A stretch of DNA of 64,000 bases from Metridium senile (Eukaryota > Cnidaria > Anthozoa > Actiniaria > Metridiidae). The notes under the pieces were generated by a model that was given only the letters and a program-made list of their open reading frames with translations, ran no database searches and was not told the origin of the DNA. The first letter of the stretch is position 1; every line of letters starts with the position of its first letter. Of this stretch, positions 1 through 9,064 are shown piece by piece. The DNA lies in contig OX459108.1 in the NCBI GenBank assembly GCA_949775045.1, positions 14,159,711-14,223,710 on the forward strand, given 5' to 3'. Both the position numbers and the translations under genes were made by a program.

Positions 1-75
1 CCACGGTTGGCGCCATCTCATCGTCTAAATTGTTGTGGATCAAAAATTTAGACGATGAGATGTCGCCAACCGTGG
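1..75. repeat. Perfect-type hairpin, 30-bp arms
   Basis: Positions 1-30 and 46-75 are reverse complements with a single mismatch, separated by a 15-bp loop. The outer end reads CCACGGTTGGCG. This is a MITE-like palindrome or the end of one cut by the window edge. Part of its outer motif recurs at about 150-180. No coding content. Confidence 0.8.
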
Positions 76-433
76 CAAATAAGAGGACATACCACAAGAA
101 ACTATCGTAAACTTGTTTTTTACCACAGTAGAAAATGAGCAAAATAGCAACCGTGGTTATGTACTCATATTTACCACGGCTCTCGACCAATACTGAGAAA
201 GCGAGAAAATTATCAAATGTGATGAACTATACTATATTATACTTATATTTTTCCATAATTTTCACTTCTCTTCCTATAGAGATATATATACATAATATTT
301 TTTCTCACTATAACTATATATTCTCCCACCTTATATATAAGCTTCCCATGAGGCTTAGCATTTTTGCTCAATATTTTTCCATATTTCTAATTAGTATAAA
401 TGTACTTTTTGTAACTTAACTTTCCTTAATTCT
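76..433. other. AT-rich spacer, no gene seen
   Basis: AT-rich sequence. A 94-codon open frame here (135-419) has low-complexity composition (Tyr, Ile, Phe, Ser), no domain and no neighbouring splice context, so it is read as a chance ORF. Confidence 0.6.
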
Positions 434-604
434 GATAGGTAATATAATGAAATTTGTAACACCGTAAAAAATGTTGACTTAACTTTACTGACGTTTCGAG
501 CTTTAGCCCTTTTTTTTTACTCCGACGAAGGGCTAAAGCTCGAAACGTCAGTAAAGTCAACATTTTTTACGGTGTTACAATTAAATTTCATTCTATTACC
601 TATC
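434..604. repeat. 170-bp hairpin, junction of two element ends
   Basis: The left arm begins GATAGGTAATATAATG at 434 and the right arm ends with its reverse complement near 604. Between them GAGCTTTAGCCCT meets AGGGCTAAAGCTC around a short T-rich loop. A second copy of this hairpin is at 34865-35095 in a DPY19L3 intron, and the right arm forms the outer end of the large element starting at 519. It looks like two termini of the same element in head-to-head contact. Confidence 0.75.
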
Positions 605-997
605 ATTTATATCAAACACCGACGCAGCCTATACTAGTTTACTCGCTAGTTTCTATTTCTATTTTTTACGGTGTTACAAATTTCATTCTATTACCTATGG
701 TTTATATCAAACACCGACGCAGCCTATACTAGTTTACTCGCTAGTTTCCATTTTACTTAATTCTGTTTTCAAAAATTGTTGCTATAAAAAGGTAAACTTA
801 CTACAAAACATATTGTTAATTTGACCTCCAGGTTCCAACAAAAATAATAATTTCTATTATAAGTTATCCTTTCCACTTAGTACTGTGTAATATAGATAGA
901 AATTAGTATAACATTGTATTTTTTCTTCTTCAATGTATTAACTATTATAATGTAAAAGTTGTTAAAAGATGTAAAAAAAAAATCAACCAATAGTATT

Positions 998-1982
998 CAA
1001 GAAAAAGTTTCAATTCAATCACGGATTATCTGACGACCTTTGTTACCTTATTCTTATGATTGATATTAGACCAAAAGTACTAGATCGAGTAGTCATAGAA
1101 GTACTTTAATTCAATCAACAAGAAATTTTCTTTTCATTTTCAAGAGAAAGTTTCAATTCAATCACGGATTATCTATCGACCTTTGTTACCAGTATTCTTA
1201 TGATTGATATTAGACCAAAAGTGCTGGAGTAAAGTACTTTAATTCAATCAAAATTAATTTTTATTTTCAAGAGACTGAGTTTCAATTCAATCACGGATTA
1301 TCTGACGACCTTTGTTACTTTATTCTTATGATTGATATTAGACCGAAAGTGCTGGAGTAGTCATAGAAGTACTTTAATTAAATCAATAACATATTTTCTT
1401 TTCATTTTCAAGAAGCTTCAAGAGAAAGTTTCAATTCAATCACGGATTATCTGTCGACCTTTGTTACCTTATTCCTGTTATATTCTTATGATTGATATTA
1501 GACCAAAAGTACTAGAGTAGTCATATAAGTACTTTAATTCAATCAACAAGATATTTTCTTTTCATTTGAAATCAAGAGAAAGTTTCAATTCAATAACGGA
1601 TTATCTGACGACCTTTGTTACCTTATTCCTGTTATATTCTTATGATTGATATTAGACCAAAAGTACTAGAGTAGTCATATAAGTACTTTAATTCAATCAA
1701 CAAGATATTTTCTTTTCATTTGAAATCAAGAGAAAGTTTCAATTCAATAACGGATTATCTGACGACCTTTGTTACCTTATTCCTGTTATATTCTTATGAT
1801 TGATATTAGACCAAAAGAGCTGGAGTAGTCATATAAGTACTTTAATTCAATCAATAACATATTTTATTTTTATTTTCAAGAGAAAGTTTTGATTCAAGCA
1901 CGGATTATCTATCGACCTTTGTTACCTTATTCTTTTCATTTTCAAGAGAAAGTTTTGATTCAAGCACGAAACATTTATCGAC
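998..1982. repeat. Tandem array, units about 125-155 bp, seven to eight copies
   Basis: Each unit contains CAATTCAATCACGGATTATC, then GACGACCTTTGTTACC, TTATGATTGATATTAGACC and GTACTTTAATTCAATCAA. Copies begin near 1010, 1154, 1280, 1430, 1585, 1738 and 1890, with a short one near 1960. Unit length varies because an insert near the TTATTCCTG motif is present in only some copies. It lies inside the 519-3113 element. The ORFs reported through it are by-products of the repeat. Confidence 0.8.
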
Positions 1983-2007
1983 CATTTTGTTGTCGACCTT
2001 TCCTAAA

Positions 2008-2285
2008 TCCATATCCTTTCCTAAATCCATCTTTTCATTCATCCATTCATTTATTTAATCATTCAATAATTAATCCATTCATTCATTCATTCATTTATTC
2101 ATCTTATTCATCCATTCATTTATTCAATCCTTCATTAATCCGTTCATTCATTCATTCATTCAAATATGCATCCATTCATTTATCCAATCATTTATTTATT
2201 CATTTATTCATTTATTTATCTATTAATTCATTGATCCATTCATCCATCCATCCATTCTTTCATCTATTCATTAACTCATTCATTT
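2008..2285. repeat. ATTC tetranucleotide microsatellite
   Basis: Degenerate (CATT)n. Similar arrays occur at 24080-24365, 27025-27385 and 31735-32085, so this motif is a general habit of the genome. Apparent ORFs rich in His, Ser, Phe and Ile come from the repeat. Confidence 0.9.
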
Positions 2286-2305
2286 TGTAATCGTGCGATT
2301 TTTAA

Positions 2306-2616
2306 CCTTTACAGTCAAAGGACATGAAGCGTACCCGTCTAGACTGCATTATTCAGTTCATTATTCGATTTTTGACTTCATTCTTCGTTTTTCAAACTTC
2401 TCAAAATTCATATAAATAATTATGATATCAAAAATAATTGATACTATTATTAATATAGATAATAAATCTGATTATTCCGTGAGATTTAAAGAGGTTTCAT
2501 TCAGCTTTTGAATACTCTAACGGAATTCTGGAAAACGAAGAATGAAGTCAAGAATCGAATAATAAAACGAATAATGCAGTCTAGACAGGCACGCTTCTTG
2601 CCCTTTGACTGTAAGG
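2306..2616. mobile_element. MITE, 311 bp, about 85-bp inverted arms
   Basis: The left arm (2306-2395) contains ACAGTCAAAGG and TCTAGACTGCATTATTC. The right arm (about 2531-2616) contains the reverse complements GAATAATGCAGTCTAGA and CCTTTGACTGT. It is nested in the 519-3113 element, next to the ATTC array. No coding capacity. Confidence 0.75.
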
Positions 2617-3113
2617 GATACCACACACAAACACAACACAAAAATAACACGAAAAAAGATGGATTTCCATTTTTTGATACTCCAAAAGGTACCAAGATAT
2701 ATTGAAATTCTAAATTCCAATTTTCATTCCCTATAAAAACGACCAAATCGCTGATTTTTAACCCCTAAGAGATGCGACGAGCATATCCGATATTTTTAAC
2801 TCAGAATAACCCCGCCCCATGGATTTGTACATACATACTCGACCATACTTTATATCTGATATGTAAATGGAAACTAGCGAGTAAACTAGTATAGGCTGCG
2901 TCGGTGTTTGATATAAACGATAGGTAATATAATGAAATTTGTAACACCGTAAAAAATAGAAATAGAAACTAGCGAGTAAACTAGTATAGGCTGCGTCGGT
3001 GTTTGATATAAACGATAGGTAATATAATGAAATTTGTAACACCGTAAAAAATGTTAACTTTACTGACTGACTTAACTTTACTGACGTTTCGAGCTTTTAC
3101 CCTTCGTCGGAGT

Positions 3114-3640
3114 GAAAAGAGATATATGATATGTGTGCACTCAGAAAAAGCTGTCGGTTATTGGCAATTGTAAAACAGTCATTAGTGTGATTATTCAATG
3201 ATAGTGATGTATGAAAGTCCAATAAGTAAAAAAACTGTGAAAATCAAGTCTTTATGTCATTTTCGTGAAAGTTCCAGTCTGATCTAAAGTCTACTTTTTT
3301 GTTGACCATCTGCGGTTACTATAAACACAAGTGTGTTTTTCTCTCTTTCTAGTGCATTCAGTGTTTACGAGGAAGTGACTTGGGGGCAATTTAACGGTGC
3401 GACCATTGAAATGCTTTTAAAAATCTTCACTGAAGATTTGCCCACTTCAAGATACTTGTATATAGCTCAGCTTGACTCGAAAACAGTCATTCAATAATAA
3501 TTGATGATCATGAACTCATGGTGCGTTTAATTTCTATAAAGGAAGCAGATAAGTTACCAGGTAACTATAGAATAAACGGCTCTGGTACATATAGGTCATT
3601 AACAGACATCCATTCATAGACATAGTGAACAAAATACAGG
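3114..3640. other. Intergenic, no gene seen
   Basis: Unique-looking AT-rich sequence with no ORF, RNA gene or repeat that I could support. Confidence 0.5.
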
Positions 3641-4440
3641 TCTAGCGCACAGGTGAAAAAGAAAACGATTTACATTTCTTAAGTTAACAAGAGAGAGAAC
3701 ACTCTTTTATTCAGTGTACACTACTCGAAAGTTGACAACGCAAATGACGGAAAAGAGCAGAGAATGTTTACCAAGTTAACAAGCGAGTAAACCCTCCTTT
3801 ACTAACTGGTAAGAGAATAGTCTAGCGCACTACTAGTGAAAAAGAAAACGATTTATAAAGTCAACAAGAGATAGAACACTCTTTCATTCAGTGTACACTA
3901 CTCGAAAGTTGACAACGCAAGGGGCGGAAAAGAGCAGAGAAAGTTTACCAAGTCAACAAGCGAGTAAACCCAGTCCCTCTTTTACTAACCGCTACCGCTA
4001 CGTATAGATCAACATTAATCATTTCATCAGATGAATAATGAAAAACACAAGCTACGTAAAAGAGCACTGAGATGTGTGCCTTGTTTTACAAAGTAGTGCG
4101 TGCCATGCTCAAAATAAGGTAAACAGTGACCTACACATAGAAGAAAACAATACAAGCGGCGGAAAAGAGCAGATATAGTGTTCCTTGTTTTACTAAGTGG
4201 CTATGGTACGTGAGTTACGTTACGTGTATAGCTCAAAATTAGGTAAACAGTGACCTACACATAGAAGAAAACAATACAAGCGGCGGAAAAGAACAGATAG
4301 TGGGCCTTGTTTTACAAAGTGGTGCGTGCATGTAGCTCAAAATTAGCCGTTAACAAATAAACAACACATATGAGAAACCAATACAAGCGGCGGAAAAGAG
4401 CAGAAAGTGGTGCGTGTCTATAGCTCAAAATTTGTTGAAG
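3640..4440. repeat. Irregular tandem repeats upstream of the GPCR
   Basis: Two related blocks. GTGAAAAAGAAAACGATTTA with ACACTCTTT and GAAAGTTGACAACGCAA occurs near 3650 and 3830. A unit with AAGCGGCGGAAAAGA and TTGTTTTACAAAGTGG repeats near 4150, 4275 and 4385. Copies differ by small indels. No coding content. Confidence 0.7.
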
Positions 4441-4739
4441 AAAAGAACTCAAGCGAAGGAAAGTCCTTCCTTCACTGAGAACGCAAGTTTGTTCTGGAAA
4501 GTTAAAAAGGAGCAAAAGTCTGGAAAGAGTATCAAAGTTTGCCATGTAAACACAAATTAAGTAAGGATTTACAAACATGGTAGTAACTTAAAAATACAGC
4601 GGCAACTGTTGCAATTGCCTTTTGGAGTTAAACGGCAGTTGTCTAATACATCAAACTGGTAACCATTGTTGAACCTGGCTCGAAACTAACAGGGCACATC
4701 CATCCTAAGTACTTTTAAGATACGTTTAAAAACTTGTCT

Positions 4740-4950
4740 TTGCATCAAAACTAGTAAAAAGTGTTTGCTCATCGCCTGTAAGGATTTATCCAACTTGCAT
4801 CGCTCTTTGCTGCATCAAAACTAGTAGAAAGTGTTTGCTCATCGCCTGCCAAGGATTCGTCCAACTTGCATCGATCTTTGTTGCATCAAAACTAGTAGAA
4901 AGTGTTTGCTCATCGCCTGTAAGGATTTCTCTAACTTCCATCGATCTTTG
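4740..4950. repeat. Three-copy direct repeat, units about 70 bp
   Basis: GCATCAAAACTAGTA followed by GTGTTTGCTCATCGCCTG begins near 4742, 4811 and 4882. The array ends about 130 bp before the GPCR start codon, so it may sit in the promoter or 5' UTR. Confidence 0.8.
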
Positions 4951-5082
4951 TTCGTTTAGTTGATGAACCTTTCGTGTACGAATTGAACCTCGCAAAATAA
5001 CAGGTACACATCCAAAGAAAGTACTTTTTAGACAACATCTCGTGAACGAAGTGTAGCATCAAAAAACCCTGCTATAAACCTG

Positions 5083-6129
5083 GTGACACTTTATCTTTCT
5101 GGCGCATTTTCTTCGGCTTTCATATTGATAACAATGGCGTTTAGAGATTTCCCGTCTTCACGTCCAAACCGTTCTTTATTCAACTTTACCGGCGGACCAC
5201 AAAGACAGAGACTAAATTGTATGCCAAACCACTTCCCAAACTTTCAAAATAAAGTAACCTCCTTTGAAGCATACACGCTGGCTTTAACTTCTCTCATTAA
5301 CTTCATGACAATTACTCCTGCAATTGTTGGAAATATTTTTGTTCTTCTCGTTCTTATCTGGAAACCTCGATTACGGTCGAATTCTCACTTGATCCTCGGT
5401 TGCCTAGCGACGACAGATGTGTTGGTGGGCGCGGTTATCCAGCCGTTATTAGTAACTGTCAATATACAGTATTTAACGTCTAGCGTTAGCTTACGTACAT
5501 GTGCGTTATACGTAGTCTACGACGTAGTTAAATACGTCTGTGGTTTATGCTCCTCTTGCGTTTCTATTATTGTCACTGCGGATCGTAGTCTTGCCGTAAG
5601 CCTTCCTTACGTTTACGTAGTGTCTGTTACGAAAACGCGCGTAATTGTTACTTGTGTTGCAACGTGGATTATATGTATTTCATTTGCTGTGTTTAGATTC
5701 TTCTCGCCGAAAGGAAGGCTTTTCGCAGTTATTTTCATCGTGTTTTTGTCAATCTCATTTACCACCGTTGCGATTTTATACGTTAAAATGCTTTGCATTG
5801 CGAATCGCCATCGACTGCAGATAATCACACAGGACAGAGTAGCCCAAAAGCGACATTGCACGGAACGCAAAGCCCTCAAGACTGCTATCATCATTATCGG
5901 GGCGTATTGCATTTGTTATCTGCCATATATTATCGCACGATTGTATTTCGTGAATGTTAAAACTAACCGAGCGTTTCGATACGCCTTTATGTTATGGCCT
6001 AAAACATTACTGTATGTGAACTCTTCTCTGAATCCTTTTATTCTGTTTTGGAGAATGAAGAAAATGCGCAAGGCACTTCGGGAAACTTTGACCATCATCT
6101 TTTGCTGCTTTGGTCCTAGCAGAGCTTGA
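5083..6129 (+). CDS. Class A (rhodopsin-like) G-protein-coupled receptor, intronless
   Basis: A 348-aa seven-helix receptor expected at the plasma membrane. Visible landmarks are Asn-linked sites at N29 and N34; GN (83-84) in helix 1; LATTD (108-112), the helix 2 aspartate motif; C140 near the start of helix 3; DRS (167-169) in place of DRY; a basic third loop; CICYLP (286-291) for the CWxP region of helix 6; and NPFIL (327-331), where the NPxxY tyrosine is replaced. A short basic tail ends in a CC pair that could be palmitoylated. The ligand cannot be read from sequence, and I see no firm aminergic or peptide signature. Intronless receptors of this kind are expanded in cnidarians. Residues 1-20 are hydrophobic and might be a signal peptide; M18 is an alternative start. 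The stop codon ends at 6129. Confidence 0.9.
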   Translation: MTLYLSGAFSSAFILITMAFRDFPSSRPNRSLFNFTGGPQRQRLNCMPNHFPNFQNKVTSFEAYTLALTSLINFMTITPAIVGNIFVLLVLIWKPRLRSNSHLILGCLATTDVLVGAVIQPLLVTVNIQYLTSSVSLRTCALYVVYDVVKYVCGLCSSCVSIIVTADRSLAVSLPYVYVVSVTKTRVIVTCVATWIICISFAVFRFFSPKGRLFAVIFIVFLSISFTTVAILYVKMLCIANRHRLQIITQDRVAQKRHCTERKALKTAIIIIGAYCICYLPYIIARLYFVNVKTNRAFRYAFMLWPKTLLYVNSSLNPFILFWRMKKMRKALRETLTIIFCCFGPSRA

Positions 6130-6840
6130 CTGTGATTGGACGATTTTTAATGACTTTAACTTATTAGTTGTCAGTGTTTTCCAGCCTTTTGTAGTAACCA
6201 GGTGATCTCGCTTCGAAGCGCGCAAAGGATTAATTGTTTGTCAAAACGAATAGTTCCAAAATGGCGCCTCGAGACAAAAACAATTTTGGTTACTTTTAGG
6301 CATTTGCGTTTTGTTTTTATTATTTTTTATCCCTGATAGAGCAGCAGTGAACTTTTATTGTCCAAGTAATGTATAACTTTTTAATGTTAAGTTATTTTAA
6401 GGATGTATTTATCGAGGGTTAACACGGGAAACAACTCTCTCAAACGACGCCATCTTGGAACTGTTGGCGATGCGACAGAAATGCTTCTGATTGGCTTATA
6501 CTAACCGGAGGTGCGCGCACGAAATCACCTGGAAGTGATCAGTGAATAAATTAAACTACATAGCCTAACTTTAAAGATGGATAGGATAGATGGATGGATC
6601 AGCTGTATTCTCTATAAACTTAATAACAGTCGTTCGAAAAATGTACACAAAAAAAATAATTGTGAAAGGTAAAAAACTATTTAGAAGAATAAAGTAGAAG
6701 AATAGAACGCTAACATTATATCCATGAAATATAATCAAATTGCTAATGTGCAATAGTTTTTATTTAGTGACTATTAGTCACTATCAAAGACAAGTAAAGT
6801 TGTAATGAGGTATTGTTCCCTTTTGTATTTGATGTTTCTG
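6130..6840. other. 3' flank of the GPCR, possible poly(A) signal
   Basis: AATAAA at 6545-6550, about 415 nt after the stop, is a candidate polyadenylation signal for the receptor. The remainder is AT-rich with no further gene. Confidence 0.45.
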
Positions 6841-6844
6841 GTTG

Positions 6845-7255
6845 AGTGATGGTGATGGTCATGATAGATGGTGGTGATGATAATGGTAATAGTAATAATG
6901 AAGATGATGACGATGATGACCATGGTGACCATGATAACTGATTGATATTAATGATTATTATGATGATAATGATAATATTATTGAAGATAGTAATGGAAAC
7001 GATTATGATGACGATTACAATAATGATAATAATGATGATGATGATGATGATGATGATGTTTCTAACAATGATGATCGATGAGAAAAATGATGATGATGAG
7101 AGTAATGATGATAGTGATGATGATAGTACTTATAACGATTATGAAGATGATGATGATGATTACAATAATGATGATGATGATGATGTTTCTAACAATGATG
7201 ATGCTGAGAAAAATGATGATGATGAGAGTAATGATGATAGTGATGATGATATAGT
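6845..7255. repeat. ATG/GAT trinucleotide microsatellite
   Basis: Degenerate (GAT)n with two copies of a longer block containing AAAATGATGATGATGAGAG. The Asp- and Met-rich ORF here is a repeat artefact. Confidence 0.9.
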
Positions 7256-7509
7256 ACTTGTGGTTATGAAGTCATTCAACTCAATTAATAAAAATAATAA
7301 CAATCAAAAAAGATAAACTTTTAATTGTCATAGTAGATATAAAATGTAAAAGCCATCATGTCAATCCGTAGAACTTCAAATTAGTTCTTTGCGGATAGTA
7401 AAGAGAAGGAAATGACTGTTATATCAAGAGGAAGAGTGTTGACATAGTGGTCCTTGAGTTTGTACAAGAAAAACATCAAATTTGAAGCCTGTTGAACTGT
7501 CTTTGACAT

Positions 7510-7755
7510 CAAAACTCACTCCACTTAAGCCATACGTTAAGTAGTGGACTAAAATAAGAACTAATTATAAGCTCTGAAAATTAAACTTTGTAAAACAATT
7601 CACTCAATTATGACATACGTTAAATACTGGACTAAAATAAGAACCAATTAGCTCTGAAAATTAAACTTTGTAAAAAAATTCACTCAATTATGACATACGT
7701 TAAATACTGGACTAAAATAAGAACCAATTAGCTCTGAAAATTAAACTTTGTAAAA
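7510..7755. repeat. Three tandem copies of an 80-88-bp unit
   Basis: The unit contains GACATACGTTAAATACTGG, then AATTAGCTCTGAAAATTAAA and CTTTGTAAAA. The second and third copies are almost identical; the first is diverged. Confidence 0.85.
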
Positions 7756-7872
7756 AAGCTAATTTCCCGTTAAAAGGACAAATCAGATAATTGATTTAAA
7801 TTTTTTTTATTTTATTATTTGAAAACCTTTTAGCCTTTCCTTGATTTGTGCCTTTTTGAACATGTTTTGATA

Positions 7873-8089
7873 AGGGGCCGACCATTTAACTTCTGAGGGG
7901 GTGGGTGGGTGATTTTGAAAATAAATTTCCTGCACCAAAAAATTCGTGCAAGCCCAAATTGTCACTCAAATCTTTGCATTTCTATCAAATAAATTCCGTG
8001 CGCTTGCCAGCTGGCTAAAAAAAAATTCGTGCACGGACCAAATCCCCCCCCCCCCCCCCCCCCCTCAAAAGTTAAGATGGTCGGCCCCT
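7873..8089. mobile_element. MITE with a poly-C arm (AGGGGCCGACC termini)
   Basis: The termini AGGGGCCGACCATTTAAC (7873) and GTTAAGATGGTCGGCCCCT (to 8089) are inverted. The left arm has a short broken G-run and the right arm an uninterrupted C-run of more than 20. The body has internal duplications of the AAATTCGTGCA type. The 82-codon ORF crossing it is not a gene. Confidence 0.7.
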
Positions 8090-8504
8090 AAGGTTTCAAT
8101 CGCCCCCTTTTCTTTTAATTCAAGAATTCATGTTTTTGAAACCGCTTTTCAACTTTACTATTTTTGCTGGACACTTTTTTGCCTATCTTTCTGATGTGAA
8201 TATGAATCTTTTCATTCCGTATTTTTAGTTTTTTGAAAAATGAAATTTTAGTTGTGGAATCGTACGTTCAACAGGAATCTTTCGAATTTGTTTTCATAAA
8301 AGATCATTACGGTAACTGAGTTTTTTGTTTAAACATTATTATTATTATAAAACAATTTCGTTCTAAAATAAATTGTTAGAACAAAAAAGTATATGATTTG
8401 ATGAGGAATACATAAAAAAATACGATACTGAATATGAAAAACGGTTTTCACTATTCTACTCCACCAACTCAAGACCTGATTAATTAATACCAGATAGGCA
8501 AAGG

Positions 8505-8830
8505 AATGAAATTTATAACACCGTAAAAATATTAAGTTAACTTTACTCATGTATAGGGCGTTTCGCGAAGTTTAGCCCTAACGTCGGAGTAAAAAATCAT
8601 ACTGTACTTAATAATAACAGATGTCTACCGTCACATTCTACTGCAATCTTTACCAAACAAACACAAAAAGTAGATATCCCGGATAGGTCTTCCTTTACTG
8701 AACGGCGTTTCGTTATAGCTTTAGCTCTTCGTCGCCGTAAAAAATCCTACTTAAAAACAGATGTCCAGCGTCACATTCTACTGCAATCTTTACCAAACAA
8801 ACACAAAAAGTAGATAGATCTTCCGTTTCC
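8505..8830. repeat. Degraded ends of the 519-3113 element family plus a duplication
   Basis: Near 8515-8590 an AACACCGTAAAAATATT to TTTAGCCC to CGTCGGAGTAAAAAA series repeats the terminal layout of the 519-3113 element with many mismatches. A second remnant lies near 8690-8745. A block containing CGTCACATTCTACTGCAATC and AAACACAAAAAGTAGAT is duplicated (about 8625 and 8770). Confidence 0.55.
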
Positions 8831-9064
8831 TTATTGCATCTAACCGAAAAACCTGTCGAAGACAAAACAAACACACTACTTAATAACTATCACAAATGTG
8901 GGAACTCCACCACAATACCGGGTTAATTAAATATCTTGGACCAAGAGTAGGTACATAAGGACATATTAAGTCACACGTTGGTGATTCTTGTGGGGTTCTT
9001 TTGGTGCGAACCGTTTCCTAGTTAGAACGCTTGAGCTAAACTTCTAAAGGCTAATCATATTATT

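Larger units (their letters stand above)
519..3113. mobile_element. 2.6-kb long-TIR element with internal tandem arrays
   Basis: Both ends carry about 240 bp of inverted repeat (519-755 and 2863-3113), each starting ACTCCGACGAAGGG. Within each TIR a roughly 95-bp subunit (ACGGTGTTACAAATTTCATT, then CGACGCAGCCTATACTAG) is present twice, so the TIRs themselves are small tandem repeats. The interior holds a 110-150-bp tandem array, an ATTC microsatellite and a nested 310-bp hairpin, and no transposase ORF. I infer a non-autonomous DNA transposon or a composite of related elements. Ends are set by where the complementarity stops, and I saw no clear target duplication. Confidence 0.65.

Noticed and set aside
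135..419. 94-aa ORF near the left edge
   Set aside because: Low complexity, AT-driven, no domain or splice context.
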